From NCBI GenBank assembly GCA_963691655.1, contig OY829328.1, positions 4,802,204 through 4,866,203 on the forward strand: a DNA stretch of 64,000 nt, read 5' to 3'. Under the pieces are notes generated by a model. That model saw only the letters and a program-made list of their open reading frames with translations. It had not been told where the DNA came from and made no database searches. This DNA comes from Toxonevra muliebris (taxonomy: Eukaryota > Arthropoda > Insecta > Diptera > Pallopteridae). Each line of letters starts with the position of its first letter. The first letter of the stretch is position 1. The position numbers and the translations under genes were made by a program. Shown piece after piece: positions 43,494 to 55,075 of the stretch.

Positions 43494-46400
43494 TTAAACA
43501 AAATTATTTTTTGACAAAATGTTGACTGTTGAAATGAAAAACGCAATTTTTGACATATAAATTGGAACTAAATTGTGAATTTTTAATAAATTTATTTATC
43601 TGATATTTATTTCATCCGTCAATTAAAGTTTCAAAAGTGTAAACTTTAATAAATACAACTCTGTGGAAATGATTATGTGTAATGACCAATACACTTCTGC
43701 ATAATGAACGTATTTCTAAATACTAAAAATACTACCCTGTAATAAAGAAAAGTAGAAAACAACTTCCGGTAGACATCGAAAAGCAGACAAACGTGTTTTC
43801 TTCAAAAAGCATAAACATAGTGAGTTTACTTAAAAAATAAGACTTTTATAAAAGCAATGACGTTTTGTATAAATTTAAAGATCAACTCCATGATTTTAGC
43901 AGACAATTTTTAAATGCAATTTTTTAATAAAAAAGTTTTTTTTTCATATTCAAAATTCTACATTAAGCATTATCTTCTGCTCAAATGCATCATCGTATTT
44001 CATTTATTGTATTTAAAAAATGTTTCCTTCGCATGATAACTCCCCGAAAAAATCCTTGCTACGGCCTTTGCTCCTTCATATATACATAGATTTTTTGTGT
44101 TGTAATTTTGGTATTGTATGTAGCTACAAATCAAACTTTCATTGTAGCCGAAATTAATTGTCGTTGCTTTTGTTGTTACATTTTATTTCTTTGTTGTCAA
44201 TAATGATGGTCAGTAATGTTTTTGTCGTCCACCCCAAAAGGGCAGTAAATTAAATCTGAAGAAGTGAACAAAGAGAAGCGACATTAAATTAAACAATATG
44301 AAGTTCATTCACAATGCCTTCACGAATGAAAAAATTGGATTTTATCAAACAAACACAGATGAGACTAAAGTATAAATAGTAATAAATTCAAAGGTTTTTC
44401 TTAAAGTAATACTTCCCACCCAGTTGGACTTCCTTATAAAATGTAATATTATCAATAATACTAATATTTTTAACTAATAATAGTATACCTTAGATTTTTA
44501 TGAAATGCTGTTTAGGAAGTTTAAAAATGTTTTTAAAAAATAATTATTTCGATTTTAATACATTTTTTATTATTCAAAATATATTGAAAAGTTTAACTTC
44601 TTCAATATTAAATGAAATTTTTTCGTCGCCAGATGTCGCATTCAGTTATATTCATCCCAAAGAATAATACAAATAAAGAGGAAGAGAGCCCACCAAGTTG
44701 TGTGTATAGTTCCCAAACAAGAATTTACATAGTAAAATTAAAAATCTGCCAAAGTACATAATTATAAAAATCAAATCTATATTAACCAGTTCCAAAAAAA
44801 AATTTACACACTATGTTTATTAAATCCAAACATTTATCTTATCACTTTGACAGAGCACCACGCTTTCGCTTCATTGATTATACAAATTTGGCTCATTATT
44901 TTTAGCAGCTTATAAAACTTTTATTCTGCATTCTTGAGCACGCATAAGACTTTAGCTAATGGTTTTGAAATTGTTCAAAGTAAGTGCCTGAATTTACTAT
45001 TTGAGGTTTAAATATATGTTAATAAGCAAATCTATAAATATACATATGGAAGTATGTGGATATGAACATGAATTTACATACGTCGATATGCCAGAGAATG
45101 CTAATTCATTTTCTTTTTTATCTGTTGTATGTATATGAGCAGACACATTACTATTCTCTCTGTCTAATTAGAAAATATGAAGAAATTCCAAAAATAGTTT
45201 ACAAGCATACAAGAGTTAATTAAGTAGATATTATAACCTATGCTGCCGTACTTAGCATAAACTACTCACCTGAGATAAGCAGACATTTCATTAAAGCCTT
45301 AGTACTTGGAAAGCCAAAAAACTTGTGGGAATTTTCTTTCACGTCACTATTTTGTATATTCAGTACTGCGATGCGCTTTTTTACTTAAACAAAGGCTCGC
45401 CATCTATTCCAGTCATTATTGCCCAATCTGAAGTTATCGGATAAACGTGGATTACAGTGATTCGTCCCATAGACAAAACTTGAGAAATTCATGGAACCAA
45501 AACCTAACAAATTTGACACCAGTTTACAGGTATTGAAACCAAAAAAAATTTCCAATAGTGAGCTTCTTGTAGGATCAAATAACTGTGCGGAGTGCCAAAA
45601 TCATTTGAAGAAGGGAGAACTGACAGAACGAAATTTCTCGTAATAAAATAAAATTAAAAAAAAGTCATCCTTCTTCCTTCCTAAAAACATTTTGCCAGTT
45701 GCTAAGACTGTTGAATTATTCGTTGTCTAATTAGGATTGAAGTATACACAAAGAGTTTCAAAGTTGGAATGATTGCTTTTAAACTCAGCAAGTAAACACG
45801 CATAGAATAAAAGACTTTACTGTGAAATATTATAAATTTAATATTTATATTAAAATTAAACACCAATGAATTCTAAGAACACAAATTCAGTTTTCTCTAA
45901 TTTTTGAATATTTTAACTAATTTCTGCTATTAATTTGCATATTTCACATTCTTTTAATGTAACGTTATTAAATTTTGCTCAGGAAGGAAGACAAAACCAA
46001 TTGCCGAAGTAGCAGAGCAGAAGCACATGATAACCATGTGAGCCCAAGTGTGAAATCTGTCTACACAAAGCAGCAGCAGCAACAGCAGTTGCCAGTAATA
46101 TTGAAGGGAAATAAACAACAATGTCATTGAAAATATGTTAGCAAAGATGATGATGATAATGAAGTACAGATATCCCTCGTTCGCGTGAACGTTAATTTTG
46201 CGAATAAGTTTAAGTAGCTGCGCAGAAACTCAAGTGTGTAATTGAAGTTTATTTATGAGTTTATGTGAAATTATGTTGCACTTAATCTTTTGAAAAAAGA
46301 AAACAACAACAACGAACAACAAAAATATGTATGCCTAATTTTGTTTAACTTTAGGAGTACCAGATTCTTATATATTATAATTTGTAGCTACACATTTACG

Positions 46401-46859
46401 AGTATTGAACTCCATAAAACGTTATGGTTTTCTTCCATTAGTATTTAAATACATACATATACCTATACATATGCACAAAATGTGCACACATCCAAGTATA
46501 TCCGTTGTTTTAACGATGTGTGATAGTGAATTTCCTGATTTCCTGCTTTGAGGTTTATTTGACTTTCTTTGTGGCATTGAAGTTTCTCCCTTCGATCCTG
46601 CATGTATGTGTGCTTTGATTGACAGCGTTTATATCTATTTTTGTTTATTTTATGATTACATTCTTATATTTAACTTTGGGTACTTTAGCAGGTGTATAGT
46701 ATATAGTACATATATATTCAAGAAATCTGATTGGTATTTCTATTCTTTCATTCGGCAGTTTGTGATTTATGTATAAAAAATTACTTGATTGCTTTAGGGT
46801 TTCATATAAATGGAATTTATTCTTGTTGATTTGTCAAAGATAATTTCTATCATATATAC

Positions 46860-46891
46860 TTACATACATATGTAGCTACATATGTATGTAA
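46860..46891. repeat. Perfect 32-bp palindrome
   Basis: The plus strand from 46860 is its own reverse complement, with the centre TGTAGCTACA and TACATACATA/TATGTATGTA arms. It can form a cruciform. It may have arisen from two facing TACA microsatellite runs. Confidence 0.85.
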
Positions 46892-47291
46892 ATATGAATT
46901 TAGGGGATTGACAGATTTCAACATGATTGCAGAACAATTGATATTATGTGAAGTGAATAAAAATTTAAATTATTTTTGTTTTGTTTGTTGCCTGAAAAAA
47001 AAGAAAAAAACTCATTTAAGGAAACCTACAGATACAAAAAGGCCCCATTAACATATGAAAATTGATGCACTAAACACACCCAACTAGTGTCCGACCGAAT
47101 ATTCGGCTTCGGTTTTTCGACTATTCGGCCTAAAAACGCATCTTCGGCTACGGCTTCGGCTTCGGCAAAAAATAGCCGAAGTATTTTATACACTTAATTT
47201 TATAATGCTTTTACCACAGATTGGCAATGGGTCAAAAAAATCGAAAATGTTTTTTTATTACATTGCTTCAATAACGCCTCTAGAATATGTA

Positions 47292-50096
47292 GGTTAGGTT
47301 AGGTTGGAGTGGCAGCCTTCTGCTTGAAAGCACACTTAAGCACAAATTAGGCTCATTGTGATACCACAGTACGGCGCGACTCCCCCATTTACGGAGTGGA
47401 GAACCATGAGGATTCCATAATGAATCTGGCTATGTCCTTAATATTTACGGATGATAGCTCGGACAGACTAGTGAAGAAAGGTGAACCGAGGAGTTTTAGT
47501 CTCCTCCTGGCCAGGGATGGGCATTCGCACATGAAATGAAGGACTGTTTCTTCCTCCTCCTCAGAGCCGCAGCCCCGACAGAAGTCATTGAATGGCAGTC
47601 CAAGTCTTGCAGCATGTCTCCCCATTATGCAGTGTCCCGTGAGCACCGAAGTCGTTATGCTGATGGAGCTTCTGCTTAGGTTGAGTAGCTGTCTAGTACG
47701 TTTATTGTCCATAGTGGTCCATGTTAGCCTGGTAATACCACAGGTATGCTCCGCTACCCAGGATCTTTTTGCTTCCTCAAGGTAGTTTTGCTTAATGGCT
47801 AATTTAATAGACGTAAGAGGGACACCAATGGTGCAGGTAGGTGATATATCTGTAAGTTGCGAGCCCTGTTTTGCTAACTCGTCGGCATTGCAGTTACCTG
47901 AAATATTCATATGTCCAGGCACCCAATATAGGTGGACCTGAGAGTGACTCGACAAAATGTTGAGTGAAGATCGGCAGTCGAGAACAAGCTTTGATGAAGT
48001 GAAAACACCGGCAAGGGACTTGATTGCTGCTTGGCTGTCCGTGTAGATGCGGATACTCGTATCGAATGAATCGTTGCGAATAAGCCACTTGGACGCTTGA
48101 TAGATAGCCATTACTTCCGCCTGAAAGACGCTGCAATGGTCAGGAAGTCGGAAAGAGAGTCTGAGATCTAGCTTACTAGAGAAGATGCCACAGCCGACTC
48201 TTTCCTCCGATTTGGATCCATCTGTATAGATGTCAATTAAATTGTCAGTGACCACCTCGTCATTAACCCATTCCTCTCTACTGGGGATATGGGTGAAGAA
48301 CGTGTGGTTTAAATTAGGGGTAGAGCAAATGTAGTCTACGTTAGTTGGTACGGACGTATCGTGGATTAAAATCTTGGCATGGCCCAGGTTTGACCGGGTC
48401 CAGCGAGTTAGGGCACTGAGTCTGACAGCAGAGCACTTAGCTTGTTGCTTGACCAGAAGTGAGGTTGGCAACCAATGAAGGATTGCGAAGAGAGCTTTCG
48501 TGGAGGTAGTACGGAGGGCCCCAGTAATCAATATGGCTGCCGTTCTTCTAACCTTATCCAGTGGTTTAAGGTTGACCGCCTTTGAAGTAGCTGGCCACCA
48601 GAAGACGGATCCATAAAGAAGATTAGGCTCGACCACTGCTGAATAGAGCCAGGAAGTGACTCGAGGTTGAAGACCCCATCTTGTTCCTAAAGCCCTCTTA
48701 CAGCAGTAGAGAGCGCAAGAGGCTTTCCGTACTCTCTCTGCTATGTTAGCTTTCCATTGAAGTTTAGGATCAAGAACAAGTCCTAAATATTTGACGCGCT
48801 TACTAAGACAAAGCGAGATACCATTAATTTTGGGTAGGGCAAAAGTTGGTATTTTATACTTTCTAGTGAAAAGCATAACCTCTGTTTTGGCAGGATTAAC
48901 ATTAAGACCGAATTCACGGCACCAGTGAGACAGAATGCTAAGTGAGTGATTTAGCCGTTCTGAAAGAGTAGCAACGTATTTGCCGGATACTGCAATAGCA
49001 ATGTCATCTGCATAAGCTATTATTTTGCAGCCGGTTTGATCTAATCTGTTTAGCAGTGTGTTCACCGCCAGATTCCAAATAAGAGGCGATAATACACCTC
49101 CTTGTGGTGTGCCCCTATTGACAACCTTTTTGACTTTATCATTTCCGATAGAGGAGCTGATGATACGTGTTTTAAGTAGTTGTCCTATAAATTTAACCAG
49201 ATTAACATCAAGATTAAGATTTATTAAGGCATTAACGACAGCGTCGGGGCAGACATTGTTGAATGCCCCCTCGATATCGAGAAACACTGTAAGTGTGTAC
49301 TCCTTGTTGGAAAGTGATTTCTCAACTTCCTCAATGAGTACATGTAGCGCTGTTTCCACAGACTTCCCTTTAGTATAGGCATGCTGTGATTTGGATAAAA
49401 GAGTGGGATTGATAGAGTTCCTGATATGAAAATCAAGAACCCTTTCTAATATTTTTAAGAGAAAGGAGGACAGACTGATCGGTCTGAAGTCCTTTGGGTT
49501 GATATGGGACGCCTTCCCTGCTTTGGGTATAAAGACTACACGAGCCTCTCTCCAGCTTTTGGGAATGTACGAAAATTTTAGGCAAGCATTATAAATTTGC
49601 AATAGCCATGATGTTACGTGTTCAGCCCCTTGCTGAATATCCGCGGGAATGATGCCATCTGGCCCTGGAGATTTGTAGGGGCTGAAGGATTTGATGGCCC
49701 ACTTTAGAAGAGTGTCGGTCAATTGAAAAGGGGAGGTGTTACTTAAAAGATGATCGGTCACAGGAGGACTATGATCAACGAAGGTTTTACTCCCTGGAAA
49801 ATGAGTATACAGGAGGACCTCTAAGGTCTCGATCCCAGAATCAGTCCAGTGACCATCGGATTTCTGGATACAGTCGAGAGCCCTAGGGGTCGTATTCAAG
49901 AGTTTTCGAAGTCGGCTAGTCTCGGAGAAGCTTTCTATGCTACCACAGAAGTTCCTCCAAGACGCCCTTTTAGCTTTCCTTATAGCGTACTTAAGTTCCC
50001 TTTTTTTAGATTTAAAGAGAAACCAGTCATTGAAAGCCTTGGCTCTATTAAAGAGTCTTCTGCATACTTTTCGTAGCTCTGCAATCTCCGGGGTCC
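47292..50096 (-). mobile_element. 5'-truncated non-LTR retrotransposon (LINE)
   Basis: The insertion is bounded by perfect CTAGAATATGTA repeats (47280-47291 and 50097-50108). It reads on the minus strand, is truncated at its 5' side within ORF2, and has a 97-bp 3' UTR ending in CCTAACCTAACC rather than poly(A). The long undamaged frame and the intact duplication point to a young insertion. It lies within the older hAT element. Confidence 0.95.
47389..50096 (-). CDS. Partial LINE ORF2: reverse transcriptase + RNase H
   Basis: The frame is open from the truncation point (GTPEIAELRKVCRRLF) to TAA at 47391-47389, about 900 codons; the Leu codon TTG at 49899 is not a true start. The endonuclease domain is missing by truncation. 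RT motifs follow in order: SPGPDG, FRPISLSS, FLDIEGAFNNV, NRGTPQGGVLSPL, and YADD at about 49014-49003 with both Asp intact. RNase H has YTDGSK, an E in FQAEVMAI, YTDSQAAI and WVPGHMNISGNCNADELA, all key residues present. The C-terminus has CRGCG..H...C. The RT/RNase H order suggests an I/LOA/R1-type insect clade; the exact clade is not certain. It likely cannot move by itself for want of endonuclease and 5' end. Confidence 0.95.
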
Positions 50097-50929
50097 CTAG
50101 AATATGTATGTAAGATATTTTTTTATCTATTGAAAATTATAGGTGTAGAACTTTGCAGGAGGTATAAAAGAGATCATGCATACTTGGACTTTCAAACACG
50201 TTTTTCTCAAAACTTTATTTCATAAAATGACTGTCACGATATCTCCAAAACTAATGAACCGATTGTGATAAAATTTTCATGACATTTTTAGTACATTTAT
50301 AGTTCTAGCACCAAAATTTTTTTGAATTTGAAATTGTAAAAAAAAATGTAACGAATCAAATATTTATTTTAAAACTCTGCCAAAAACTAAATTTTTAATA
50401 TTTTGACTTAATTTTGGTACGATGCTTCATTTTTGATGAGCAGAACAGCTGGAATCATTGCATCTATCGTCTAACATTTTTTGAGACGGGTGTCGTTCTA
50501 GAGATGTATAGTCGATTTAACTATATATCGCTACGCTACCTCTATTCTTCATTCAAGTATCTCCACTTTGGCCGAAATTGAGTTTTTTTTGCTTACATTG
50601 TATAAAATCACCTAAGAATCCAGATAGAAATAAGTTCGCAGCGAGTTCGTATGAAAAAAATATAGAGCCAGTTTTTCAACCTCTTATCTCTACTTGAACA
50701 GGAAAGTTGATTTTCAAACCTTTAGTTTTTTCTGTATTCTGAGAAATGATACTTTTGAAGATACATGGTTGAAGAATAGAGTTAACGTGTTGTTAAAGCG
50801 AAACATTTTAAATTATTCTAGATGTTGATAAATATTTGATAAAAATACAGAGCTAGTATGTTTGCATTGTTTTTATAAAGAACAATTCCAAACAGCTGTC
50901 ACATCAGACGACACCCTTAAATTGTAGAA

Positions 50930-50989
50930 AAATATTTGTCAGCTCCTCCGACTAGTATAGCGAGTGAACAATTATTTAGTGCTGCAGGT
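50930..50989 (+). pseudogene. hAT transposase dimerisation-domain remnant
   Basis: The plus-strand frame reads KYLSAPPTSIASEQLFSAAG and then a stop. This is the well-known C-terminal hAT (hATC) block, usually A-P-x-T-S-x-x-S-E-R-x-F-S-x-A-G. Upstream coding is too decayed to join. It fixes both the family and the strand of the surrounding element. Confidence 0.85.
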
Positions 50990-52035
50990 TAGCTTTATAT
51001 TTGGAGTACCTAATATTTATGTTTTCCTCTTTATGCATGCAAATAGGTACAAAACATTTATTTTCAGATTATTATTCTTTTATATTTTAAAAATCCTTCG
51101 GTCTTCGGCCGAAGGTTAGAGAAATGGTCGAAGTTCGGCTTCGGCTACGGCCAAAAAATCACCTTCGGTCGGATACTACACCCAACAATGGTTTGATTTT
51201 CTTTCCCATTATCCTTTATCGTTGATCATTATGATGAAATGCGGAGAATTTGTTTCAGATGAGTTGAGGTTGATCAGTAACCAGGAAAGTATATTTTGTT
51301 AGATTTTATGGAAATCAAAAGTAAAAATATTAGATACCAGTTGGAATGTGGCAATTGAAAATTCTCTGGGTTCACATTTTCATGGCTTCGCCTTTTCGAG
51401 GAAGATTATATTGAAATACACGAAATACACAACAATAACAATTATACTCCAAGTGTAATCTATGCTCTGACTATATATTTTTAACACGGTGGTGAAAGCT
51501 CAAAAGAGGAGTCAGTACGCGTGTTGTAAAAGTAATTGGTGAAAATTTTGGATGCAATCAAGATTTGTGAAAGCAACATATAGATCTTTCAGCCCAGCCA
51601 AAATGGTAGCAGTGGTAAGGATTCTCATTTAAGAGAGATATTGCATTCTGAAGAGAGTGCAAATCTTTTAGGAAAAGTCGTATGACAAACCACGCAGCCT
51701 CGCAACAAAACTTGCAGCAAAATAAGCTCAATACAGAACAGAAGTTTTGGATAGGGTCGAGAACATCTCACGCTAATAAGCTTTGGTATGTAAAGGAGCA
51801 AGGGAGTACACATCGACAAATTATGTCTTAGCCAATCGTGAATTGCTACAAAATGTTTATTCTTACACGTATTTTTTGATTTAAGTTACTCGTACATTGT
51901 TTAATTTTCACTTTCTAATATAGACAAATAAAGTTTCATCGATGGCAGCAGATGTTTTAAATCCATAGTTGCTTTAGTGTGTGTGTGTTATTAAATTCAG
52001 ATAGCAAAAATAAATATATTACTGATAAGCAGTGA

Positions 52036-52043
52036 TGACGTCA
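52036..52043. promoter_or_regulatory. Perfect CRE palindrome
   Basis: A second TGACGTCA copy, in AT-rich DNA between the hAT relic and the candidate promoter. The function is inferred from the motif only. Confidence 0.35.
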
Positions 52044-54930
52044 ATCCATGTCGCCGCACACATACACTCATCTATGTACATGTTGTATATTCTTATGTAT
52101 AAATGTAGCCGATTTCTAAATTAACAAAATACATACTAATAAAATTTATAAGCCAAATATTTTATGGTGAGTATCAAAGCAATGCAAATGCGAAGTAATG
52201 GTAAAACCACCTGTCGCATGTAAAACTTCAAATATACATACAAATGAACGAGATTATTGCGGTAATATCGCCAAGATTAAAAGACTTTAGCCGCGGCGAT
52301 GTACTGAGCTACGCATTCATTTTTCATTTAAATACCCATCCTTCAGGCGAGGATAAAATGCCCATTTTCATTTCCGTCCTTTTGCGTCTCTTTACGCATG
52401 GTTATATTTTCGAGTGTTTTTCTTACTTTATTTTATTTAAAAGTGTAAAGTAAACTGGGAGGTGTTTCTATAAGCGCACAACAATTTTTTTTCGCTACCG
52501 ACACAAATTATGGGTGTGGTTGGTTCAACCCCAACATCCCCCACAGCAGTGATTTGCACCTACCTCCTGCTGACTACTTTTCCTAACTTGCGTTTGTTTT
52601 AAAATACACTGGCACTACTTTACACACTCGCCAGCCAAGCCGGTCGGCATGTGATGTATTATTCATTCTCCTGCTCAAAAGTTTGTGGGTCATGGACATA
52701 TAAATGTTTGCACCTACATATGTATTTACAAATTTATTCTGACACTGCGTGTCCTGAATGTTAACTTTTTTTTCTGATTTTTTATTTTTAAAATACTTTT
52801 TATCCTCTGTACTATTTAACTTTTATTCTACATTTTTCATCTGTTTTTCTTTAACAATGTTAAATGAGCTTGATGTACGTACTCATAGTTTGTTGTTAAA
52901 CAATCGCCAGGACATCTGTTTCGTGTGGCCATCTTTTTTCGTATCATTCACTAACAAGTACAACAGCTCGTTTTTATACACCCGCACTTGTGTATTTTCA
53001 ATGTGAAGTTGCTTATTGTTGTTCATATGGTTTTTGTTGTTGTTGTAACCTGTTGGTGTGTCAATCTTGTAGAAAGCACCTGTTGCGCATATTTGATGAA
53101 ACAAACAAACATTTATTACACATATACAATCTCTAGTAAGGAAGGACCTGCTTGGCTTTTTGGTATCACCCGAGTGTATAAATTGCCTTAAGTAAAAGCG
53201 ATTAGAAATAATCACATCATTTTACATAAATCTTTAATTAACATTTCGTAGCTTTAACCTTTTGTGTAAAATACTTCAATAGATATAAAAGCCTAAATGA
53301 ATATCATCCCACTTAGGCTTAAGAGAATCACATAAAACTCAAAAATATTGATTTATTTTAAGGATTAAACCTTAATATGTAATTTAAAATAGAAACCGAA
53401 AAGAAATTAACATTATGTTCGATCCGACACAAACACGCTCACCGAAAGATGTTTAAGTTTTAACTTTTTACCGTTTAAGCACAACAACAAAGAAGCGCAC
53501 ATATTGATAATGATGGCGTTCGTTTATTTTTGAACTGAATTGAGGCTTTTTTATACATATTTTCCAAATTATGTAGGTAAGAAATTAATACTTTATTCAA
53601 TAACTGACAGAGTGAATTGAACACGCTTATTAACTTCTAAGAAATCTTTCCTAAAATTGTTTAGGAATGCTTAAACCAACTAATGCTTTGAATCTTTAAA
53701 TTCAGAGAAATATATCGTACAAGAAAATTAAATGTACTCAGAAGTTTGCCACGGCCATACCTACAACAATTTGGCAACTTTCGTAGATTCATCAATACAC
53801 TGTAGAAGCGAGATCATATAGTTCAAAAGTTTAATATCGTGATTGAGCCCGTAGATACTGAAATCTCTAATTTATTATCTTCTGCATCCCCGAACTTATT
53901 CCTTTAAACAAATTAAAACAAATGACTTCAAATAATTTGCAATAATTGCTGGTATATGTAATATGACAACAAATATTTATACTTGAAATAAATCTATCAA
54001 TAGAATTTTCATGGGCTTATGGCAAATATATTTGTATATATATCATGCATATTTGCTTGTAAATATCTCCAGCATTGCCCGGGGATGCTAAATCTACTTT
54101 CTATTCTGTTCTGATAAATAACAAAAGTTATCCTTACACCAAGTATTGGGCATATGTAGGTCCTGAAGCAACACTGAATGACCGATTTGTCGCTTTTGCA
54201 CAATACTTTCGTAATTATTTCTATATCAAATAAAAATCAATTTATTATGATTTATTCTTGAAGTCACTTTTCAAACTATGCCTACGCCAGTGGAGAAATT
54301 GAAAACCTATAATTTGATGAGTAAGTCAACCGGACGTACTTTTGGCTATGTATGTACACAGATAATTGTATTAATGTATTTATACATATTTTTGTGCTTA
54401 AAAGATTTTCCAAATCAATGCATATCAGCTCATCGAAACACTCATATTATGATGCAAATATGTATATGGGTCATTCCATATTATATTTACAAATGACAAA
54501 TATTTTAGTAATTGAAAAGACGATTTCAAACAGCCACATTTTTTGTAAATGCAATTTGTTTATAACATTTGCTCATTTGTTTTATTAAAAAAATATGGAA
54601 CTTTTTTATTTATTAGACCTTGAAAAGTTCGACTTATCATGAACTTTTCCTAAAAGTTTCGTTACTTTCTATAAAATCGCTTACGAACTACACGATTCGT
54701 CTTGATTGTCCAGATTTTTAGTCCCATGAGTGCCGACTTTCAGAAATTTGTCCAGATAAAATTTTCAAATTTGTGGAGATAAAATTTTTGCTGATAAATC
54801 TGAGCAAACACATTAAACAATTGAAAAATATACCAGCAGTCTCAGGCGCTCAAAATATTTATGCATCGGCTCCGCAATTTAAAGTTTAAATGGTGTGCTA
54901 CACTGATTACACAGTACAATAAAAATTTTT

Positions 54931-55075
54931 TGCGCGAGATTTTCCAAAGGTTTTATAGTAACAGTCGTCACTATTGCGTACTCAGTTTATTTTTTTATTT
55001 TTTTTTTTTTTTGCGATGGAGAAAAACTGAGTGCGCAATTTTTTTTACTATAATACCCCTGGAAAATCTCGCGCA
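54931..55075. mobile_element. 145-bp hairpin MITE
   Basis: TGCGCGAGATTTTCCA at the left is mirrored by TGGAAAATCTCGCGCA at the right, with inner pairing of TTATAGTA/TACTATAA and ACTCAGTTT/AAACTGAGT. The arms are about 50 bp around a T-rich loop. Such a transcript would fold into a long hairpin. Confidence 0.8.

Larger units (their letters stand above)
38880..47076. other. Upstream/intronic region without recognised genes
   Basis: This is AT-rich sequence that is either the first (5' UTR) intron of the RGK gene or intergenic DNA. It contains a perfect CRE at 41058-41065, a transposon-end-like GAGGGGCTTTGGGAG near 42240, a piggyBac-like MITE (43171-43493), a CAG/CAA-rich block (46070-46095) and a 32-bp palindrome (46860-46891). 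No exon was found. Confidence 0.6.
47085..51177 (+). mobile_element. hAT transposon relic split by a LINE
   Basis: The ends are TAGTGTCCGACCGAA and, inverted, TAGTATCCGACCGAA, with CACCCAAC repeated at 47077-47084 and 51178-51185. The 8-bp duplication is the hAT hallmark. Just inside both ends are many CGGCTTCGG-type subterminal repeats. A remnant of the hAT dimerisation domain is at 50930-50989. Removing the LINE and one copy of its duplication leaves about 1.28 kb, so this is a deleted copy. Confidence 0.88.

Noticed and set aside
49058..49378. Plus-strand open frames over the LINE (also 47588-47785 and 49849-50076)
   Set aside because: They are antisense shadows of the intact reverse transcriptase/RNase H frame.
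47389..50096. Host single-exon gene
   Set aside because: Reverse transcriptase and RNase H motifs, 5' truncation and a target duplication show it is a retrotransposon.
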